64,000 nt of DNA from Micromonospora narathiwatensis (GTDB lineage: Bacteria > Actinomycetota > Actinomycetes > Mycobacteriales > Micromonosporaceae). The notes beneath the pieces were generated by a model. That model made no database searches and had not been told where the DNA came from. It saw only the letters and a list, made by a program, of their open reading frames with translations. The stretch's first letter is position 1. Every line of letters starts with the position of its first letter. The position numbers were made by a program, and so were the translations under genes. The DNA lies in assembly GCF_900089605.1 (NCBI RefSeq), contig NZ_LT594324.1, positions 1,984,001 through 2,048,000 of the forward strand, written 5' to 3'. This document shows, piece by piece, positions 30,501-42,200 of the stretch.

Positions 30501-33232
30501 GCGGCCCCGCCTCCGGTCACCAGCCAGTGCCGGGTGTGCTGGAACGGGTAGGTGGGCAGGTCCAGGTGGGCACCGGCGTCGGCGGGCCGGCCGCCGACGA
30601 TGGCGGCGGCCGCGAGGAGGGTGTGCTGGTGTGGCCGCTTGCGGTGCAGGGTGGGAACGGCCACCACGTCGTTCAACGTCTGCTGGTGCAGCGCGGTGAG
30701 CGTCCCGTCCGGTCCGAGTTCGACGAAGGTGCGGACGCCGTGTTGGTTGTGGAGGGTGGTGATGCCGTTGGCGTAGTGGACGGGGGCGAGGATGTGTTCC
30801 ACCCAGTAGTCGGGGTTGGTGAGTTGTTCGGTGGTGGCGAGTTGTCCGGTGACGTTGCTGATGACGGGCAGGGTGGGTGCCTGGTAGGTGAGCCCGGCGG
30901 CGACGGTGTGGAATTCGTCGGTGATGGCGTTCATGTGGGGTGAGTGGAAGGCGTGGCTGACCTGGAGTGCGGTGGTTTTGCGTCCTTGCTCGCGCCAGCG
31001 GGCGGCGAGTTGTTCGCATACGTCTCGGTCGCCGCTGATGACGGTGGTGTGTGGGGTGTTGACGGCGGCGATGGTGACGCCGTCGTGGCCGGCGATCAAT
31101 TCGTCGGCTTCGTCTCGGGTGGCTTGGAGGGCGGTCATGGCGCCGGGGGTGGTGATGCTGTTCATGAGTCGGGCTCGGGTGGTGACGAGGTGGGCGGCGT
31201 CGGTGAGGGTGAGGACTCCGGCGAGGTGGGCGGCGGTGATTTCGCCGAGGGAGTGTCCGGTGAGGTGGTCGGGTTTGAGGCCGAGTTGGGTGGTGGCGAC
31301 CTGGTGCAGGGCGATGTGGAGGGCGAAGAGTGCGGGCTGGGTGTAGGCGGTGGTGTTCAGTAGTGCCGCGTGGTCGGTGCCTGGCTCGGAGAAAACCACG
31401 TCTTGGAGGCGGTGTTCGAGGTGGGGGTTCAATGCCTCGCACGCCTGGTCGAACGCCTGTCGGTAGGTGGGGTTGGTGGCGTACAGGTCGGCGCCCATGC
31501 CCGGGTATTGGCTGCCCTGGCCGGTGAAACAGAAGGCCACCTTGCCGGGCTGGTCCACCGCGCTCGTGTGCAGGTGCGGGTGCGGCTCGCCGTTGGCCAG
31601 CGCGGTCAGCGCCGCGGTGAAGTCCTCGCCGCCGGCGGCCGTGACCACCGCCCGGTGCGCGAACCGGGCACGCCGGGCCAGCGCCGCCGCGACCGTGGCC
31701 GGCGCGACGTCCGAATGCTCGGCCAGCCAGGCCGCCAGGCGGGCGGCGTGGTCGCGGAGCGCGGCCTCGGTCCTGGCCGACAACTGCCACGACGCCCACC
31801 CGTCCCACGGGTCGACGGTCGGCCCGGTGGCTTCCGCCGGTGGCGCCTCTTCGAGGATGACGTGGGCGTTGGTGCCGCTGATGCCGAACGAGGACACCCC
31901 GGCCCGGCGCGGCTGCCCGCCCGGTGCCCAGTCCACCGCCCGGTCGAGCAGCCGTACGTTGCCGCTGTCCCAGTCGACGTGCGGGGTGGGGGCGTCGATG
32001 TGCAGCGAGCGGGGCAACGTGCCGTGCCGCATCGCCAGGACCATTTTGATCACGCCGGCGATACCGGCGGCGGCCTGGGCGTGGCCGAGGTTCGATTTGA
32101 TCGACCCGAGCCAGAGCGGTTGGTCGTCCCGCCGCTGCTGCCCGTACGTGGCGAGCAGCGCCTGGGCTTCGATGGGGTCGCCGAGGGTGGTGCCGGTGCC
32201 GTGGGCCTCGACCGCGTCCACGTCGGCGGGGGTGAGCCGGGCGTTGGCCAGGGCCTGCCGGATCACCCGTTCCTGCGCCGGCCCGTTCGGTGCGGAGAGT
32301 TGGCTGCTGGTGCCGTCCTGGTTCAGCGCCGACCCGCGGACCACCGCCAGGATCGGGTGCCCGAGCCGGCGTGCCCGGGACAGCCGTTCCACCAGCACCA
32401 GGCCGACGCCCTCGCCCCACCCGGTGCCGTCGGCCGTGGCCGCGAACGGCTTGCACCGCCCGTCGGCGGCCAACCCCCGCTGCCGGGCGAACTCGACGAA
32501 GTTGTCCGGTGTGGTCATCACCGCCACACCGCCCGCGAGGGCCAGGTCGCACTCCCCGTTGCGGATGGCCTGGCCGGCCAGGTGCAGCGCCACCAGCGAC
32601 GACGAGCAGGCGGTGTCCACCGTGACCGCCGGCCCCTCCAGCCCCAGCACGTACGCCACCCGCCCGGACACCACGCTGGACGTGTTGCCGGTGAGCAGGT
32701 AGCCCTCGATCCCCTCCGGTGCCTGGTGCCGTTCGTGCAGCCGGGGCCCGTAGTCCTGAGCGACCACTCCGGTGAAGACGCCGGTGCTGGTGCCGCGCAG
32801 CGTGGTGGGGTCGATGCCGGCCCGTTCGATACTCTCCCAGGCGGCCTCCAGCAGCAGCCGTTGCTGCGGATCGGTGGCCAACGCCTCCCTGGGGCTGATC
32901 GCGAAGAAGCCGGGGTCGAAGTCACCCGCGTCGTAGAGGAAGCCGCCCTCCCGGGTGTACGTGGTGCCCGGCGTGTCCGGGTCCGGGTCGTAGAGGGCGG
33001 TCAGGTCCCAGCCCCGGTCGGTGGGGAACCCGCCGACCGCGTCGGTGCCGGAGGCCAGCAGTTGCCACAACTCCTCAGGGGAGGTGACCCCGCCCGGGTA
33101 GCGGCAGGCCATCCCGATGATCGCGATCGGCTCCCGGGCGCGTTCCTCGACCTCCTGCAGGCGCTGGCGGGTCTGGTACAGGTCCGCGGTGGCCCGCTTG
33201 AGGTACGCGACCAGCTTTTCCTCATTCGCCAT
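15539..33232 (-). CDS. PKS B: type I polyketide synthase, modules 3, 4 and 5
   Basis: 5897 residues. It starts at ATG 33232 with GAGGTGG upstream, inside the end of PKS A (11-base overlap), so the two are translationally coupled. The N-terminus [18 protein letters not shown] is a class 1 docking coiled coil. Three modules follow: KS-AT-DH-ER-KR-ACP, KS-AT-DH-KR-ACP with both reductive domains damaged, and KS-AT-DH-ER-KR-ACP. The C-terminus (about 5815-5897) holds the docking helices, ending with the [14 protein letters not shown] helix, matching PKS C. The ER-KR regions of modules 3 and 5 are almost the same DNA sequence (see repeats). This protein adds malonyl, malonyl and methylmalonyl units. 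An in-frame ATG at 33274 exists but lies deep in PKS A and would precede the docking domain without reason. Confidence 0.97.
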   Translation of the reverse strand: MANEEKLVAYLKRATADLYQTRQRLQEVEERAREPIAIIGMACRYPGGVTSPEELWQLLASGTDAVGGFPTDRGWDLTALYDPDPDTPGTTYTREGGFLYDAGDFDPGFFAISPREALATDPQQRLLLEAAWESIERAGIDPTTLRGTSTGVFTGVVAQDYGPRLHERHQAPEGIEGYLLTGNTSSVVSGRVAYVLGLEGPAVTVDTACSSSLVALHLAGQAIRNGECDLALAGGVAVMTTPDNFVEFARQRGLAADGRCKPFAATADGTGWGEGVGLVLVERLSRARRLGHPILAVVRGSALNQDGTSSQLSAPNGPAQERVIRQALANARLTPADVDAVEAHGTGTTLGDPIEAQALLATYGQQRRDDQPLWLGSIKSNLGHAQAAAGIAGVIKMVLAMRHGTLPRSLHIDAPTPHVDWDSGNVRLLDRAVDWAPGGQPRRAGVSSFGISGTNAHVILEEAPPAEATGPTVDPWDGWASWQLSARTEAALRDHAARLAAWLAEHSDVAPATVAAALARRARFAHRAVVTAAGGEDFTAALTALANGEPHPHLHTSAVDQPGKVAFCFTGQGSQYPGMGADLYATNPTYRQAFDQACEALNPHLEHRLQDVVFSEPGTDHAALLNTTAYTQPALFALHIALHQVATTQLGLKPDHLTGHSLGEITAAHLAGVLTLTDAAHLVTTRARLMNSITTPGAMTALQATRDEADELIAGHDGVTIAAVNTPHTTVISGDRDVCEQLAARWREQGRKTTALQVSHAFHSPHMNAITDEFHTVAAGLTYQAPTLPVISNVTGQLATTEQLTNPDYWVEHILAPVHYANGITTLHNQHGVRTFVELGPDGTLTALHQQTLNDVVAVPTLHRKRPHQHTLLAAAAIVGGRPADAGAHLDLPTYPFQHTRHWLVTGGGAAARPGDLGLRPSTHPLLGGRLDLATDARTVLTGRLSPGTHPWLVDHTIADRCLLPATALIDMTLHAGLAGGHPYLEELTLHSPLELPADGAVEVQVVLAEPTDGQRAVEVHSRPAGETDAAWTMNAAGRLTTATATGAADRPTAWPPAGAVPLDVAGLYDELAGLGYQYGPAFQGLRRAWRSGDDLYAEVTLPEGVRADVDRFGVHPALLDAALHVLGVTDDVRDGVWLPFVWSGVRLYATGATSLRVRLSRAASDRAELAVHDPAGQPVLEARSLVLREIPRRAGGPAAPRLDPQWLLHVDWPVLPGVETAGEPPETIGLAAIGVDETTAGLLRRTLPAARIADSVRSVRAVGAEAVVVPCWTPGGEAEPAADGDVPGATHRLTESLLRVLQEWLAEESLADSRLVVLTRGAVSTGVDDRISDLAGAACWGLVRSSQTEHPDRITIVDLDATAVDDVSELLTRAVGCGEPQLAIRDGRLHVPRLQPAHTTAGLPLPDSDTWRLETTSGGSLDNLNLTHCPDYTTPLQPHEVRVRLHTGGVNFRDVVVALGIVNDPRPIGGEGAGTITHTGTAVTNLHPGQHVMGLFNGIGPTATTDHRLVTPIPDGWTLTQAATAPIAYLTAYHALHDLAHLQPGEHLLIHAATGGVGQAAIHLARHLGAHIHTTAHPTKWPTLHQLGITPEHIANSRTLDFENHYRTHTPGIDVILNSLTGEHLNASGRLLTPGGRLIDMGKTDIRHPQTWTTEHPHTTYQAFDLMDPGENHIATLYQHLQPLFQNGTLPPLPTRTYDIRHAPTAFRYLANARHTGKIALTLPTAPADHGTTLITGGTGTLAQHTAAHLVTHHDTRHLHLLSRQGPNHPHAPTLIHQLTGLGATITISRCDTTDEAQLAEIIDHIDHTGHPLTGVIHTAGTLNDTTLTNLTPSNLHTTLAPKVDTAWHLHKATRNRPLTHFVLFSAFAGTLGTGGQAGYAAANTFLDALAEYRRADGLPATALAWGYWNDTSTMTAHLTEVDRARMARAGSLGLDTDEGMALLDAALTHTHPALAPVKLHRPTLRNQPHVPAILTALAGAPTRRAVSGYGDDAGASLMDRLTGLGADDRRAALEDLLRTTVAVVLGHATAESIQLGRAFRDLGFDSLTSVELRNRLSTVTDLQLPATLVFDHPTPAAVVEYLAGRLPGRAGQPAPATRVLPATAADEPIAIVGMACRYPGGVSDPEELWELLASGRDAIGEFPTDRGWRLERLYDPRPEHAGTTYAREAGFIAGATDFDAAFFGISPREATAMDPQQRLLLEAAWESIERAGIDPTTLRGSATGVFTGLAFDEYGPRMHEAPEAYEGFMLTGNTTSVASGRIAYLLGLEGPAVTVDTACSSSLVAMHLAAQAIRNGECDLALAGGVTVMATPGMLIEFSRQRGLAPDGRCKPFAAAADGTGWGEGVGLLLLERLSTARERGHRVLAVVRGSAVNQDGASNGLTAPNGPSQERVIRQALANARLNPADVDAVEAHGTGTTLGDPIEAQALLATYGQDRRDDQPLWLGSIKSNIGHTQAAAGAAGIIKMVLALQHDLLPRSLHIDAPTPHVDWDAGNVRLLDKAVEWRRNGHPRRGAVSSFGVSGTNAHVILEEPPATEPAATPNVDPWDGWVSWVLSAKTEPALRAYAGRLGGWLADHGADVTPAEVGDTLARRPRFPHRAVLVARTRDEFAAALAALAEGRPHPVVVSGSTGDPGRIAFCFTGQGSQYPGMGADLYATNPTYRQAFDQTCEALNPHLEHRLQDVVFSEPGTDHAALLNTTAYTQPALFALHIALHQVATTQLGLKPDHLTGHSLGEITAAHLAGVLTLTDAAHLVTTRARLMNSITTPGAMTALQATRDEADELIAGHDGVTIAAVNTPHTTVISGDRHVCEQLAARWREQGRKTTALQVSHAFHSPHMTAITDEFHTVAAGLTYQAPTLPVISNVTGQLATTEQLTNPDYWVEHILAPVHYANGITTLHNQHGVRTFVELGPDGTLTALHQQTLGEVVAVSGLHKDRPGPRTLLAAAATLDARPAGGHPHLDLPTYPFQSTRHWLSDTHRTSPADLGLHPTRHAVLTSRLDLATEGGTVLTGRLAAGTSWLDDHRVLATRLLPASGFLDLALHAGTGTGHPYLTELTVAAPLPVPDGRAVQVQVTVAEADDAGRRTVTIHARDAECEPDAAWTRHGGGVLGTTAPAAPPVGPVWPPAGAEPVDVAEVYARLGAAGYRHGPALRCLWEAWRQDGGLFLEVGLDEEQRAEAAQHALHPALLEAALHPLLADLRDRRPDAVPTVTGWSEVRLLAAGATTLRVLLRPTGDGQFTLAGYDPTGQPVLTAALDTGALPVDRLTATGPAPELYALDWERWPVPESAGVPDAAGTIWSYRTPEAELADPAGAAHRAVALLQAAVGDPAGPPLVVLTRHAVAALPGEDPRDLPAAAVWGAAGAAQAAEPGRIVLVDTDGHPESEAVRDRAVAAAVAAGEPRLALRTGTVFLPRLVRATVSAPDPAGLGPDLAGLGPDGTVLVTGDTRAVAAARDLITRHGVRHLLLAGAVDVAPAVGALTGLDAQVTVTGCDTTDPGALADLLATVDPARPLTAVLHAGGDPATGWALHEATRQLDLAAFVLLSDVAGTLGTVGASARGGDAAFLDALAHHRRAYGLAAVSVSGGAADAPRPDGVVPAPASGPLDLALATGAAVLLAARVSEPAGPVPAPLRGLFRAGLRDAAADAGPLTYAQRLAARPPAEQRRALHDLVLGAVATVAGLESAEAVDPGQAFKDLGFTSLTAVELRNRIGAATGLALPATLVFDHPTPTAVVDHLRELVSGVPTARTTTPVRVAAVDEPVAIVGMACRYPGGVGSPEQLWQLVVSEGDAISEFPDGRGWDVEAIYHPDPGTPGTTYTRHGGFLDDAAGFDAAFFGINGREAAAMDPQQRLLLETAWEAVERAGIDPAGLRGTATGVFTGVIDNDYGPRFDEVPEDYEGYLMTGATTALASGRIAYTLGLEGPAMTVDTACSSSLVAMHLAAQAIRNGECDLALAGGVTVLATPGGFVEFSRQRGLSADGRCKPFAAAADGFGFAEGVGLVLLERLSVARERGHRVLAVIRGSAVNQDGASNGLTAPNGPAQERVIRQALANARLTPADVDAVEAHGTGTTLGDPIEAQALLATYGQHRRDDQPLWLGSIKSNIGHTQAAAGVAGVIKMVVAMQQGMLPRSLHIDAPTPHVDWDSGNVRLLDRVVDWKPNGHLRRAAVSAFGMSGTNAHLIIEEFPAPADSVAVPVVDVPDEVTDLPGGGWVPWLLSAKTEPALREYARRLRDWTTDTDDLDLVGVAHALTGRSTFPHRAVVLGRTLDELREALTALVEAAEHPNLTIGEASDGGRVAFIYPGQGSQWPAMAHQLYRTSPTFRNSIDSTEAALRPHLDWSLLSVVLERPDAAGLDRVDVVQPTLFAVTTALTALWRHHGITPDGVIGHSQGEITAAHAAGILTLDQAARLIAHRGRALTSIEGTGGMLAVTGPAPEELPALLGRLVPGHAAELHLAAHNAPTNCVLSGAPDAIEAAHQALTGQGFTARIIPVSYASHCPHVDPLHAELTSVTVDPQADGSTFYSSTRRRTLSGTDLTTDYWWANLRQPVHFHPTLQQMIADDHGTLVEVSPHPLLAPAVDDVTALHTLRRDADPWHTLLTNTALLHTRTTRAVAWTRLLPETRAHAAPPTYPFHHQPYWLTGRRNRRQDGPQHPLLTGQLATPTGQRLLTGQLSTRSHPWLVDHAITAGCLLPATAYVDLALHAGAGTGHRYLDELTLHQPLFLTEQPTDVQVTLDPPDEEDRRRVTVHSRPRGRTDETAWTHHATAALTVEPSTAPPATRTEWPPAGADPLPVDGVYEWLAELGYRYGPAFQGLRRAWRTGDDLYAEVALPEPVRGDVDGYGVHPALLDATLHVLALAAEGDVSRVQLPFVWSGVRLHATRATSVRVHLVRRGGDQAALVVYDPAGEPVLDARSLVLREVPVEDAERGGVRVDPQWLLHVDWLPVEPTEPVEVGPVAVLSDDPDAVDRWSAAFGAVSAYPTVAALGEAGAAARTVVLPWPGVGPVVDGLDMLAATHGSTESLLRVLQEWLAEESLADSRLVVLTRGAVSTGVDDRISDLAAAACWGMLRTGLAEHPDRITVVDLDEKAESMAVLGRAVGCGEPQLAIRDGRLHVPRLQPAHTTAGLPLPDSDTWRLETTSGGSLDNLNLTHCPDYTTPLQPHEVRVRLHTGGVNFRDVVVALGIVNDPRPIGGEGAGTITHTGTAVTNLHPGQHVMGLFNGIGPTATTDHRLVTPIPDGWTLTQAATAPIAYLTAYHALHDLAHLQPGEHLLIHAATGGVGQAAIHLARHLGAHIHTTAHPTKWPTLHQLGITPEHIANSRTLDFENHYRTHTPGIDVILNSLTGEHLNASGRLLTPGGRLIDMGKTDIRHPQTWTTEHPHTTYQAFDLMDPGENHIATLYQHLQPLFQNGTLPPLPTRTYDIRHAPTAFRYLANARHTGKIALTLPTAPADHGTTLITGGTGTLAQHTAVHLVTHHDTRHLHLLSRQGPNHPHAPTLIHQLTGLGATITISRCDTTDEAQLAEIIDHIDHTGHPLTGVIHTAGTLNDTTLTNLTPAQLHATLDPKIDTAWHLHKATRNRPLTHFVLFSSSSGTIDTPGQANYAAANAFLDALAQHRRDLGLPATSTAWGYWTQKTGMTGHLTEVDRARMARAGSLGLETEEGLALLDVALTHTHANLVPVKLHLPTLRNQTRLPAVLATLAGSPARRAAEEQVVGGRSLAEQLGALPAGERPRLLLDLVRGHVAVVLGQGSPSSVPAGSPFKDLGFDSLTSVELRNRLRTATGLQLPATLVFDHPTPGAVAEYLAGQVAPAQQAPPTSVLAELDRVESALAVAAMDEAERRRAETRLRDLLRRLDGLRPVGADLDDVVDLESATDEELFSALDKELGGSPS
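15800..21950 (-). other. PKS module 5: KS-AT(methylmalonyl)-DH-ER-KR-ACP
   Basis: KS Cys is 3935. AT has GHSQG (Ser 4393) and YASH, the methylmalonyl type. DH has His 4688 ([10 protein letters not shown]) and Asp 4854 (LLDATLH). ER spans about 5134-5451. Its VNFRDV region is followed by LGIVND, so the Tyr linked in the family to S-methyl products is absent and an R-configured methyl branch is the better guess. KR is intact (FSSSSG, Tyr 5608, Asn). ACP Ser is 5774. The unit should be fully reduced with a methyl branch. Confidence 0.9.
16451..17933 (-). repeat. ER-KR repeat, copy in module 5
   Basis: This 1483-bp block matches 27632-29114 with about a dozen differences by eye, most of them in one stretch of about 50 bases near 16518-16555. 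It covers the end of the DH-ER linker, the whole ER and most of the KR. The coding strand is strongly C/A-rich. Recent duplication or gene conversion is the likely cause. Confidence 0.93.
22010..26910 (-). other. PKS module 4: KS-AT(malonyl)-DH(dead)-KR(dead)-ACP
   Basis: KS Cys is 2281 and AT is malonyl type (GHSLG Ser 2735, HAFHSPHM). DH has His 3027, but the second catalytic residue is Glu 3193 (LLEAALH) instead of Asp and the Gly of HxxxGxxxxP is Ala. KR lacks the NADPH motif (TGDTRAVA for TGGTGTLG), and Arg 3562 and Ala replace the catalytic Tyr and Asn. The KR is also shorter than its neighbours. ACP reads LGFTSL (Ser 3704), with Thr for the usual Asp. The expected outcome is an untouched beta-ketone. 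Confidence 0.9.
24487..25130 (-). repeat. Malonyl-AT repeat, copy in module 4
   Basis: Member of the three-copy AT block. One visible difference is near 24707, where the codon after HAFHSPHM is Thr instead of Asn. Confidence 0.9.
27632..29114 (-). repeat. ER-KR repeat, copy in module 3
   Basis: Partner of 16451-17933 at a constant offset of 11181 bp. The match stops abruptly at 29114, in the linker before the ER, and at 27632, shortly before the KR active site, where module 3 changes to FSAFAG. Confidence 0.93.
30707..31350 (-). repeat. Malonyl-AT repeat, copy in module 3
   Basis: Member of the three-copy AT block. One visible difference is at about 31023, where a His codon (RHVCEQ) becomes Asp (RDVCEQ). 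The loading AT of PKS A is related in protein but much less similar in DNA. Confidence 0.9.
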
Positions 33233-36200
33233 CCGTGGCCACCTCACCGGTGAGATCGAGCTGCGTGAGTTCAACGTCCAGGTCCTGGTCGAGCAGGTGG
33301 AAGAGCTCCTCCGGCGTGGCCGAGAGGATGTCGCCGGCGAGCGTCGGCCCCGGCTGCACGCCGGTGAGCTGGTGCAGGAGTCCTTGAAGGCGGGTGACCA
33401 GGGCGTCCCGTCCGTCCGAGGCGTCGCCGTTCAGGGCCCGTACCGCCGTCTCCAGCCGGTCCAGTTCTGCCAGGGCCAACTCCGCCGGGTCGGGTTGCCG
33501 CGGCGTCAGCTGGTCCCGCAGGTACGCGGCCAGCGCGACCGGAGTCGGGTGGTCGAAGACGACGGTGGCGGGCAGCGGCAGACCGGTGAGCCGGCTGAGC
33601 TGGTTGCGGAACTCCAACGCGGTCAGCGAGTTGAGACCGAGTTCGAGGAAGCCCCGGTTCTCCCCGATCCGCGCGGTGTCGGCATGCCCGAGCGCCTTCG
33701 CCAACTGCCCGCGGATCAGCTCCGTAAGCGTGCGCTGCTGCTCGGTGCCGTCCTGGTCGCGTAGCAGGGGGGCCCACTGCGTGGTGGCGGCGGCGGTGGT
33801 TTTGGTGGGTTGGGTGAGGTGGGTGGGGAGGTTGGTGGGGTTGAGGTGGGCGGTGATGGGGGTGGGGTTGGTGGTGGTGAGGGCGGTGTTGAGGAGGGTG
33901 AGGGCGTGGGGGGTGGTGAGGGGGGTGATGCCGGTGTTGTGGAGGCGTTGGAGGTCGGTGGTGTGGAGGTGGGCGGTGAGGGTGCTGGTGTGGGTCCAGT
34001 AGCCCCAGTTGAGGCTGGTGGCGGGTTGTTGGTGTTGGTGGCGGTGTTGGGCGAGGGCGTTTTGGAAGGTGTTGGCGGCGGCGTAGTTGGCTTGGCCGGG
34101 TGTGCCGAGGGTGGCGGCGATGGAGGAGTAGAGGAGGAAGTGGGTGAGGGGGTGGTGGTGGGTGAGGGTGTGGAGGTGCCAGGTGGCGTCGGTTTTGGGG
34201 TTGAGGGTGGTGTGGAGTTGGTGGGGGGTGAGGTTGGTGAGGGTGGCGTCGTGGAGGGTGCCTGCGGTGTGGATGACTGCGGTGAGGGGGTGGTTGGTGT
34301 GGTCGATGTGGTTGATGACGTTGTGGAGTTGGTTGCGGTTGGTGGTGTCGCAGGTGGTGATGGTGATGGTTGCGCCGAGGCTGGTGAGGTGGTGGATGAG
34401 GTGGGGGGTGTCGGGGTGGTGGGGGCCTTGTCGGCTGATGAGGTGGAGTTGTTTGACGTTGTGGTGGGCTATCAGGTGGTTGGCGGTGTGTTGGGCGAGG
34501 GTGCCGGTGCCGCCGGTGATGAGGGTGGTGCCGTTCGGGTCGAACGGTCGGGGTGTTGGCTCGGCGGCCGCGCCGGGATGGCTGCGCGGTGACGGTGTGT
34601 CGGGGGTGAGGTGGGCGGCGTGCGGCGTGCCTGTCCGGAGGGCCAGTTGTGGGTGACCGCTGGTGACGGCGGCAGCGAGTGCGTTGAGGCTTCGCGGGGT
34701 GTGGTCGGTGTCGAGGAGGGTGATGCGGTCGGGGTGTTCGGTTTGGGCGGTGCGGACGAGTCCCCAGCAGGTGGCGGCGGGCAGGTTGGTGAGCTGGTCG
34801 TCTGCTCTGGTGCTGATCGCGCCGGTGGTGAGGACGGTCAGCCGGGCGCCGGTGAGGGCCGGCTGGGTGAGGAAGGCTTGCAGGGTGTGCAGGAGTTGTT
34901 CGGTGGTCTGGTGCACGGCCGCGGGCACGTCGACGTCGTCGTCGGCGATGTGGTCGGGCAGCGGGACGACGACCTGTGCGGGGGCTGCGATTTCGCCGTC
35001 GGCGACGGCATGCTGAACAGCACCCAGGTCGGGGTAGCAGGGCAGATCCCAGCCGGGCACCGGGCCGCCGACCGTCACCCACCCCTGCATCGTGGCCGGA
35101 ACGGCGGGCAGTGCGACCGGCACCCAGTCCAGCCGCCACACCTGTCCCCGTGCGGTGGCCTGCCCCGGCAGGTCGTCCACCGGCACCGGCCGGAACTCCA
35201 CCCTCGCCACCGACAGCACCGGCGACCCGGTCCCGTCCACCACGACCAGCGAGCACCCGTCCGTACCGTCGCGGCGTAGCCGGACCCGAAGGTCGGTGGC
35301 TCCCGCCGCGTGCAGCCGTACGCCCGACCAGGCCATCGGCAGCGTCACCGTGCCCTTGCCAACGGTGCCGTCCGGCGTGACGAGCCGCAGCGCGGCGTCC
35401 AGCAGCGTCGGGTGCAGGACGTGACCGTCCGCGCCGTCGACGCGTACCTCTGCGGCGAACTCCCCGTCGCGCTGCCAGCCGGCGACCAGGCGGTCGACGC
35501 CCAGCTCCCAACCGTCCGCCGCCGCCCGGTCCCGCAACGCAACCAGGTCGACGGCGGCCCACCCCGGCGGCGGCCAGGCGGCCCGCGTGTCGCGGGCCGG
35601 CGCGTCCGACGAGGAGAGCAGGCCGGTGGCGTGCCGGCTCCAGACCACCTCTGCTTCGGCGCTGTCGTCCGTCGTCCCCACGTGGATCGTGATCGGCCGT
35701 CGGCCGGATTCGTCGGCGGCGGTCACGGTCACCTGGACCCGTACGTGTCCCCGCTGTGGCGGCGCCATCGGCTCCCGCACGGTCAGCTCGTCGACCTGGT
35801 CGCACCCCACCTGGTCCGCCGCGTGCAGCGCCAGGTCGAGCATGACGGTCGGCGGCAGCAGCACCGTGCCTCGCAGCCGGTACTCGGCGAGCCAGGTCTG
35901 CTCGCCGACGCCCAGTCGGCCGGTCAGCACGACGTCCGACGTACCGGCCAGTTCGAGGGCCGCCGGCAGGATCGGGTGCGGGCTGGGCCGGAGTCCGAGG
36001 TGGTGGGTGTCGGTGGCCGGGCTCGCGTTGAGCCAGTAGTGCCGCCGTTCGAAGGGGTAGGTCGGTGGGGTTGCGGGTGTCGTGGCTGCCGGGAGCAGGT
36101 GGGTCCAGGTGATGGGGTGGGTGGTGTGGGTGTGTAGGTGGGCGGTGTTGGTGAGGAGGGTGTGCCAGGGGTCGGTGTCGCGGCGGAGGGTGTGGCAGAC

Positions 36201-39200
36201 GGTGGTCGACTGGGCGTCGATGGTGGCGGCGAGTAGGGGGTGTGGGCTGATTTCGATGAGGGTGTGGTGTCCGTCGGCGGCCAGTTGTTTGAGCGTCGGG
36301 TGGAAGTGGACGGGCTGCCGCAGGTTCTGCCACCAGTAGTCGGTGGTCAGTTCCGTGCCCTGGACGGTCCGCTGCCTGGTGCTGCTGTAGAACGCGATGT
36401 CGTTCGGCAGGGGGTTGGTGGTGACAGCGCGCAACTCGGATTCGAGCGGGTCGACGTGGGGGCAGTGGCTGGCGTAGCTGACCGGGATGATCCGTGCGGT
36501 CAGTCCGTGGTTGGTGAGTGCTGTGTGGGCGGCGTGGATGGCGGTTGTGGTGCCGGAGAGTACGCAGGTGGTGGGTGCGTTGTGGGCGGCGAGGTGGAGT
36601 TCGGCGGTGTGTTCGGGGACGAGTCGGGCCAGCAGGTCGGGTAGTTCTTCGGGGGTGGGGCCGGTGATGGCGAGCATGCCGCCGGTGCCTTCGATGGTGG
36701 TGAGTGCTTTTGCGCGGTGGGTGATGAGGTGGGTGGCCTGGTCGAGGGTGAGGATGCCGCTGGTGTGGGCGGCGGTGATTTCGCCTTGGGAGTGGCCGAT
36801 GACTGCCTGCGGAGTGATGCCGTGGTGCTGCCACAGTGCGGTGAGTGCGGTGCTGATCGCGAACAAGAGCGGTTGGACGACGTCGACCCGGTCGAGGCTG
36901 GCTGCGGTGGGCCGTTGCAGGACGATGTCGAGTAGTGACCAGTCGACGTGTTCGCGTAGGGCGGTGTGGGTGGCCTGGATGCTGTGGCGGAAGACGGTGG
37001 AGGTGCGGTAGAGGGTGTGGGCCATGGTGGGCCATTGGCTGCCCTGTCCGGGGTAGATGAACGCGATTTTTCCGCTGTCGTGGGCTTCGCCGACGTTCAG
37101 GTTGTCGTGTTCGACGCCGTCGACCAGCGCGGTCAGTGCCTCGCGTATTTCGTTGGCGGTGCGGCCGAGGACGACGGCCCGGTGGGGGAATGAGGTACGC
37201 CCGGCGAGGGCGTGGGCGACGCCGACGAGGTCGAGGTCGTCCGTGTTGGTGGTCCAGTCGCGTAGGCGGCGGGCGTACTCCCGTAGGGCGGGCTCGGTTT
37301 TCGCGGACAGCAGCCAGGGCACCCACCCGCCACCGGGCAGGTCCGTCAGCCCCGCACCGTCCGACACGGGGATCGTCGTCGCGGCGTTTGATGATGTCGC
37401 ACCGGGCACGGCCTCGTCTGCCGGGTTGCCGGCCTGCACGGCCGCCGTCTTCAAGACCGGCGCGACATCGGCCAGCGGCACCAGGTCGGCGACCGGCGAG
37501 GTCGGCGGCGGCGAGTCGGCGGCTGCCTCTTCGAGGATGACATGGGCGTTGGTGCCGCTGATGCCGAAGGAGGAGATGGCGGCCCGCCGGGGCAGCCCGT
37601 TCGGCTTCCACTCGACGGCCTTGTCGAGGAGGCGGACGTTGCCGGCGTCCCAGTCCACGTGCGGGGTGGGGGCGTCGATGTGCAGCGACCGGGGCAGCAG
37701 GTCGTGCTGGAGTGCGAGGACCATCTTGATGATGCCGGCGGCGCCGGCGGCTGCCTGGGTGTGGCCGATGTTCGACTTGATCGAGCCCAACCACAAGGGC
37801 TGGTCGTCGCGTCGGTCCTGTCCGTAGGTGGCGAGGAGTGCTTGGGCTTCGATGGGGTCGCCGAGGGTGGTGCCGGTGCCGTGGGCCTCGACGGCGTCGA
37901 CGTCCGCCGGGTTCAGGCGGGCGTTGGCCAGGGCCTGGCGGATGACGCGTTCCTGGGACGGTCCGTTCGGGGCGGTGAGGCCGTTGCTGGCCCCGTCCTG
38001 GTTGACCGCCGAACCGCGAAGGACGGCCAGGACTTGGTGACCGCGCTCCCGCGCCGCTGACTGCCGTTCCAGCAGCAGCAGGCCGACGCCCTCGCCCCAG
38101 CCGGTGCCGTCGGCGGCGGCGGCGAACGGCTTGCACCGCCCGTCCGGTGCCAGGCCCCGCTGCCGGCTGAACTCGACCAGCACCGTGGGGGTCGCCATCA
38201 CCGTGACCCCGCCGGCGAGGGCCAGGTCGCACTCCCCGTTGCGGATGGCCTGCGCCGCCAGGTGCATAGCCACCAGCGACGAAGAACAGGCGGTGTCCAC
38301 GGTGACCGCCGGCCCCTCCAACCCCAGGGTGTACGCGATCCGACCCGAGGCGACGCTGCTGATGCTCCCGGTCAACAGGTGGCCCTCGAAACCCTCCGGC
38401 GCCCGCTGGATCCGCCCTCCGTAGTCGTCGTACATCACCCCTGTGAAGACGCCGGTCGAGGTGCCGCGCAGGCTGGTCGGGTCGACGCCGGCCCGCTCGA
38501 CGCACTCCCACGCCGTCTCCAGGAGCAGCCGCTGCTGCGGATCCATCGCCGTCGCCTCACGCGGGCTGATCCCGAAGAACTCCGCGTCGAACCGGGCCGC
38601 CTCGTACAGGAAGCCGCCGTGCCGGGTGTACGTCGTCCCGGTGCGTTCCGGATCTGGGTCGTAGAGACCGGCCAGATCCCAGCCGCGGTCCTCCGGAAAC
38701 CCGCCGATCGCGTCACCGTCGTTGACCACCAGTTCCCACAACTGCTCCGGGCTGCTCACCCCGCCCGGGTAGCGGCAGGCCATCCCCACGATCACCACCG
38801 GGTCGTCCAGCGGCGTCGCCGGCGTAGGCGCGACTGCCGTCCGCTCCACCCCTTCCGGTACGGCGGAGAGCCGGGCCAGCAGTTGACCGACCACCGCAGT
38901 GGGGGTGGGGTGGTCGAAGACCAGCGTGGCCGGCAGCCGCAGACCCGTCGCGGTGCTCAGCCGGTTCCTCAGCTCCACCGACACCAGCGAGTCGAACCCC
39001 AGCTCCTTGAAAGCCCGGTCCAGCGGTACGGCCGACGCGGCCGGCAGGGCGAGCACCGTGGCCACGGCGTTCCGCACCAGTTCGCGTACCGCCTCCTCGC
39101 GGGCCGGCTTCGGGAGGCCGGCGACCTGCTCCCGCCACCGGCCCGTGGACGCGGTGGTTTTGGTGGGTTGGGTGAGGTGGGTGGGGAGGTTGGTGGGGTT

Positions 39201-42200
39201 GAGGTGGGCGGTGATGGGGGTGGGGTTGGTGGTGGTGAGGGCGGTGTTGAGGAGGGTGAGGGCGTGGGGGGTGGTGAGGGGGGTGATGCCGGTGTTGTGG
39301 AGGCGTTGGAGGTCGGTGGTGTGGAGGTGGGCGGTGAGGGTGCTGGTGTGGGTCCAGTAGCCCCAGTTGAGGCTGGTGGCGGGTTGTTGGTGTTGGTGGC
39401 GGTGTTGGGCGAGGGCGTTTTGGAAGGTGTTGGCGGCGGCGTAGTTGGCTTGGCCGGGTGTGCCGAGGGTGGCGGCGATGGAGGAGTAGAGGAGGAAGTG
39501 GGTGAGGGGGTGGTGGTGGGTGAGGGTGTGGAGGTGCCAGGTGGCGTCGGTTTTGGGGTTGAGGGTGGTGTGGAGTTGGTGGGGGGTGAGGTTGGTGAGG
39601 GTGGCGTCGTGGAGGGTGCCTGCGGTGTGGATGACTGCGGTGAGGGGGTGGTTGGTGTGGTCGATGTGGTTGATGACGTTGTGGAGTTGGTTGCGGTTGG
39701 TGGTGTCGCAGGTGGTGATGGTGATGGTTGCGCCGAGGCTGGTGAGGTGGTGGATGAGGTGGGGGGTGTCGGGGTGGTGGGGGCCTTGTCGGCTGATGAG
39801 GTGGAGTTGTTTGACGTTGTGGTGGGCTATCAGGTGGTTGGCGGTGTGTTGGGCGAGGGTGCCGGTGCCGCCGGTGATGAGGGTGGTGCCGTTCGGGTCG
39901 AAGGGCTGAGCCGTCGGTGAGGTGGTGTCGGGTACCAGGTGAGCGGTGTGGGGGGTGCCGCCGCGAAGGGCCAGTTGTGGTTGAGGGCTGGCGACAGCGG
40001 CGGGCAGCGCGGCGGCGCTTTCGTCGGTGTGGTCGGTGTCGAGGAGGGTGATGCGGTCGGGGTGTTCGGTTTGGGCGGTGCGGACGAGTCCCCAGCAGGT
40101 GGCGGCGGGCAGGTTGGTGAGCTGGTCGTCTGCTCTGGTGCTGATCGCGCCGGTGGTGAGGACGGTCAGCCGGGCGCCGGTGAGGGCCGGCTGGGTGAGG
40201 AAGGCTTGCAGGGTGTGCAGGAGTTGTTCGGTGGTCTGGTGCACGGCCGCGGGCACGTCGACGTCGTCGTCGGCGATGTGGTCGGGCAGCGGGACGACGA
40301 CCTGTGCGGGGGCTGCGATTTCGCCGTCGGCGACGGCATGCTGAACAGCACCCAGGTCGGGGTAGCAGGGCAGATCCCAGCCGGGCACCGGGCCGCCGAC
40401 CGTCACCCACCCCTGCATCGTGGCCGGAACGGCGGGCAGTGCGACCGGCACCCAGTCCAGCCGCCACAGGCGACCGTCGTACGTCTGCCGGCTCGCGTCG
40501 AGCTGCGCCGCGGTGACCGACTGGAAGGCCAGCGAGTCCACCGAGAGGATCGTCTGCCCGGCGTGGTCGTGCACGGTGAGGCCGACCTCATGCCGCCCCC
40601 GCCAGCCGAGACTGACCCGCGCCGTGGTCGCCCTGGTGCCTCCTAGCCGGCGTACCCCGGACCAGGAGAAAGGCAGCCACAGTCGACCGGGTTCCCGGGC
40701 CACGATCGCGTCAACGGCCAGGTGCAGCGCCGCGTCCAGCAACGCCGGGTGGATGCCGTACCCGTCGGTGTCGCCGGCCTCGGGCAGCGCGACCTCGGCG
40801 TACAGGTCCTCGCCCGACCGCCAGGCCCGGCGTACGCCCTGGAACATCGGTCCGTAGTGGTAGCCGCTCGACGCGAGCCGCGTGTACAGGTCGTCGAGGT
40901 CGACCGGGGTGGCACCGGAGGGTGGCCAGGTCGCCGGTGGCACCGGCTCCGGCTCGCCCGTGCCGTTGTCGAGGACGGCGGTGGCGTGGTGGGTCCAGGT
41001 GACCTCAGCGGGCGCGTCGGAGAGCCGGGAGTGGACGGTCAGCTGCCGCCGGCCGCGCTCGTCCTGGGCGCCGATGGCGACCTGAAGGTCGGTCGGCTGC
41101 TCGCCGAGGCCGAGCGGGCTGTGCAGGGTGAGTTCGTCGAGGTGGTGGTGCCCGCTGGCCGCCCCGGTGTGCAACGCGATGTCCACGAACGCGGTCGCCG
41201 GCAGCAGACAGCCGGTGCCGACCGTGTGGTCGACCAGCCAGGAGTGGGTGCGGGTGGACAGTCGGGCGGTGTGCAGGTCCTCACCGTTGCCCGCGCTGGT
41301 GAGCGCGGCACCGAGGAGCGCGTGCCCGCTGGGCCGCAGTCCGAGGTGCTGCGTGTCCGCGACGGGAGGGGCCGTGAGCCAGTAGGACCGGTGGTGGAAG
41401 GGGTATGTGGGCGGGGTTGCGTGTGCCCTCGCGGCGGGCAGCAGGTGGGTCCAGGTGATGGGGTGGGTGGTGTGGGTGTGTAGGTGGGCGGTGTTGGTGA
41501 GGAGGGTGTGCCAGGGGTCGGTGTCGCGGCGGAGGGTGTGGCAGACGGTGGTCGACTCGGTGTCGATGGTGGCGGCGAGTAGGGGGTGGGGGCTGATCTC
41601 GATGAGGGTGTGGTGTCCGTCGGCGGCCAGTTGTTTGAGCGTCGGGTGGAAGTGGACGGGCTGCCGCAGGTTCTGCCACCAGTAGTCGGTGGTCAGCTCC
41701 GTGCCCTGGACGGTCCGCTGCCTGGTGCTGCTGTAGAACGCGATGTCGCTCGGCAGGGGGTTGGTGGTGACAGCGCGCAACTCGGATTCGAGCGGGTCGA
41801 CGTGGGGGCAGTGGCTGGCGTAGCTGACCGGGATGATCCGCGCCGTTAGTCCGTGGTTGGTGAGTGCTGTGTGGGCGGCGTGGATGGCGGTTGTGGTGCC
41901 GGAGAGTACGCAGGTGGTGGGTGCGTTGTGGGCGGCGAGGTGGAGTTCGGCGGTGTGTTCGGGGACGAGTCGGGCCAGCAGGTCGGGTAGTTCTTCGGGG
42001 GTGGGGCCGGTGATGGCGAGCATGCCGCCGGTGCCTTCGATGGTGGTGAGTGCTTTTGCGCGGTGGGTGATGAGCCGGACCGCGTGGTCGAGGGTGAGGG
42101 TCCCGGTGGTGTGGGCGGCGGTGATTTCGCCTTGGCTGTGGCCGATGACGGCGTGGGGGTTGATGCCGTGGTGTCGCCAGAGTGCGGTGAGTGCGGTGGT

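Larger units (their letters stand above)
26960..33130 (-). other. PKS module 3: KS-AT(malonyl)-DH-ER-KR-ACP
   Basis: KS Cys is 209. AT has GHSLG (Ser 661) and HAFHSPHM, the malonyl type. DH has His 956 in [10 protein letters not shown] (the usual Gly of HxxxGxxxxP is Asp) and Asp 1121 in LLDAALH. ER spans about 1408-1724 with [11 protein letters not shown] near 1555. KR keeps GGTGTLA, Tyr 1881 and Asn, but the residue 13 before the Tyr is Ala 1868 where Ser is normal. ACP Ser is 2048. If all domains work the unit is fully reduced to CH2-CH2. Confidence 0.87.
33500..38810 (-). other. PKS module 2: KS-AT(methylmalonyl)-DH(dead)-KR-ACP
   Basis: KS Cys is 2932. AT has GHSQG (Ser 3431) and YASH, the methylmalonyl type. 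In the DH the catalytic His is Tyr 3734 ([10 protein letters not shown]), and the Asp 3895 motif ends in Arg 3899 (LLDAALR) instead of His or Gln, so dehydration is unlikely. KR keeps Ser, Tyr 4333 and Asn. ACP reads LGLNSL (Ser 4485), with Asn for Asp. The expected outcome is a beta-hydroxyl group with a methyl branch, the only predicted free hydroxyl in the chain. Confidence 0.9.

Noticed and set aside
33783..34544. Tracts of GGTGGTGG-like sequence that look like low-complexity DNA or a repeat array
   Set aside because: They are the reverse side of His/Thr/Pro-rich KR codons and stay in frame with a complete KR; not a CRISPR, satellite or phase-variation array.
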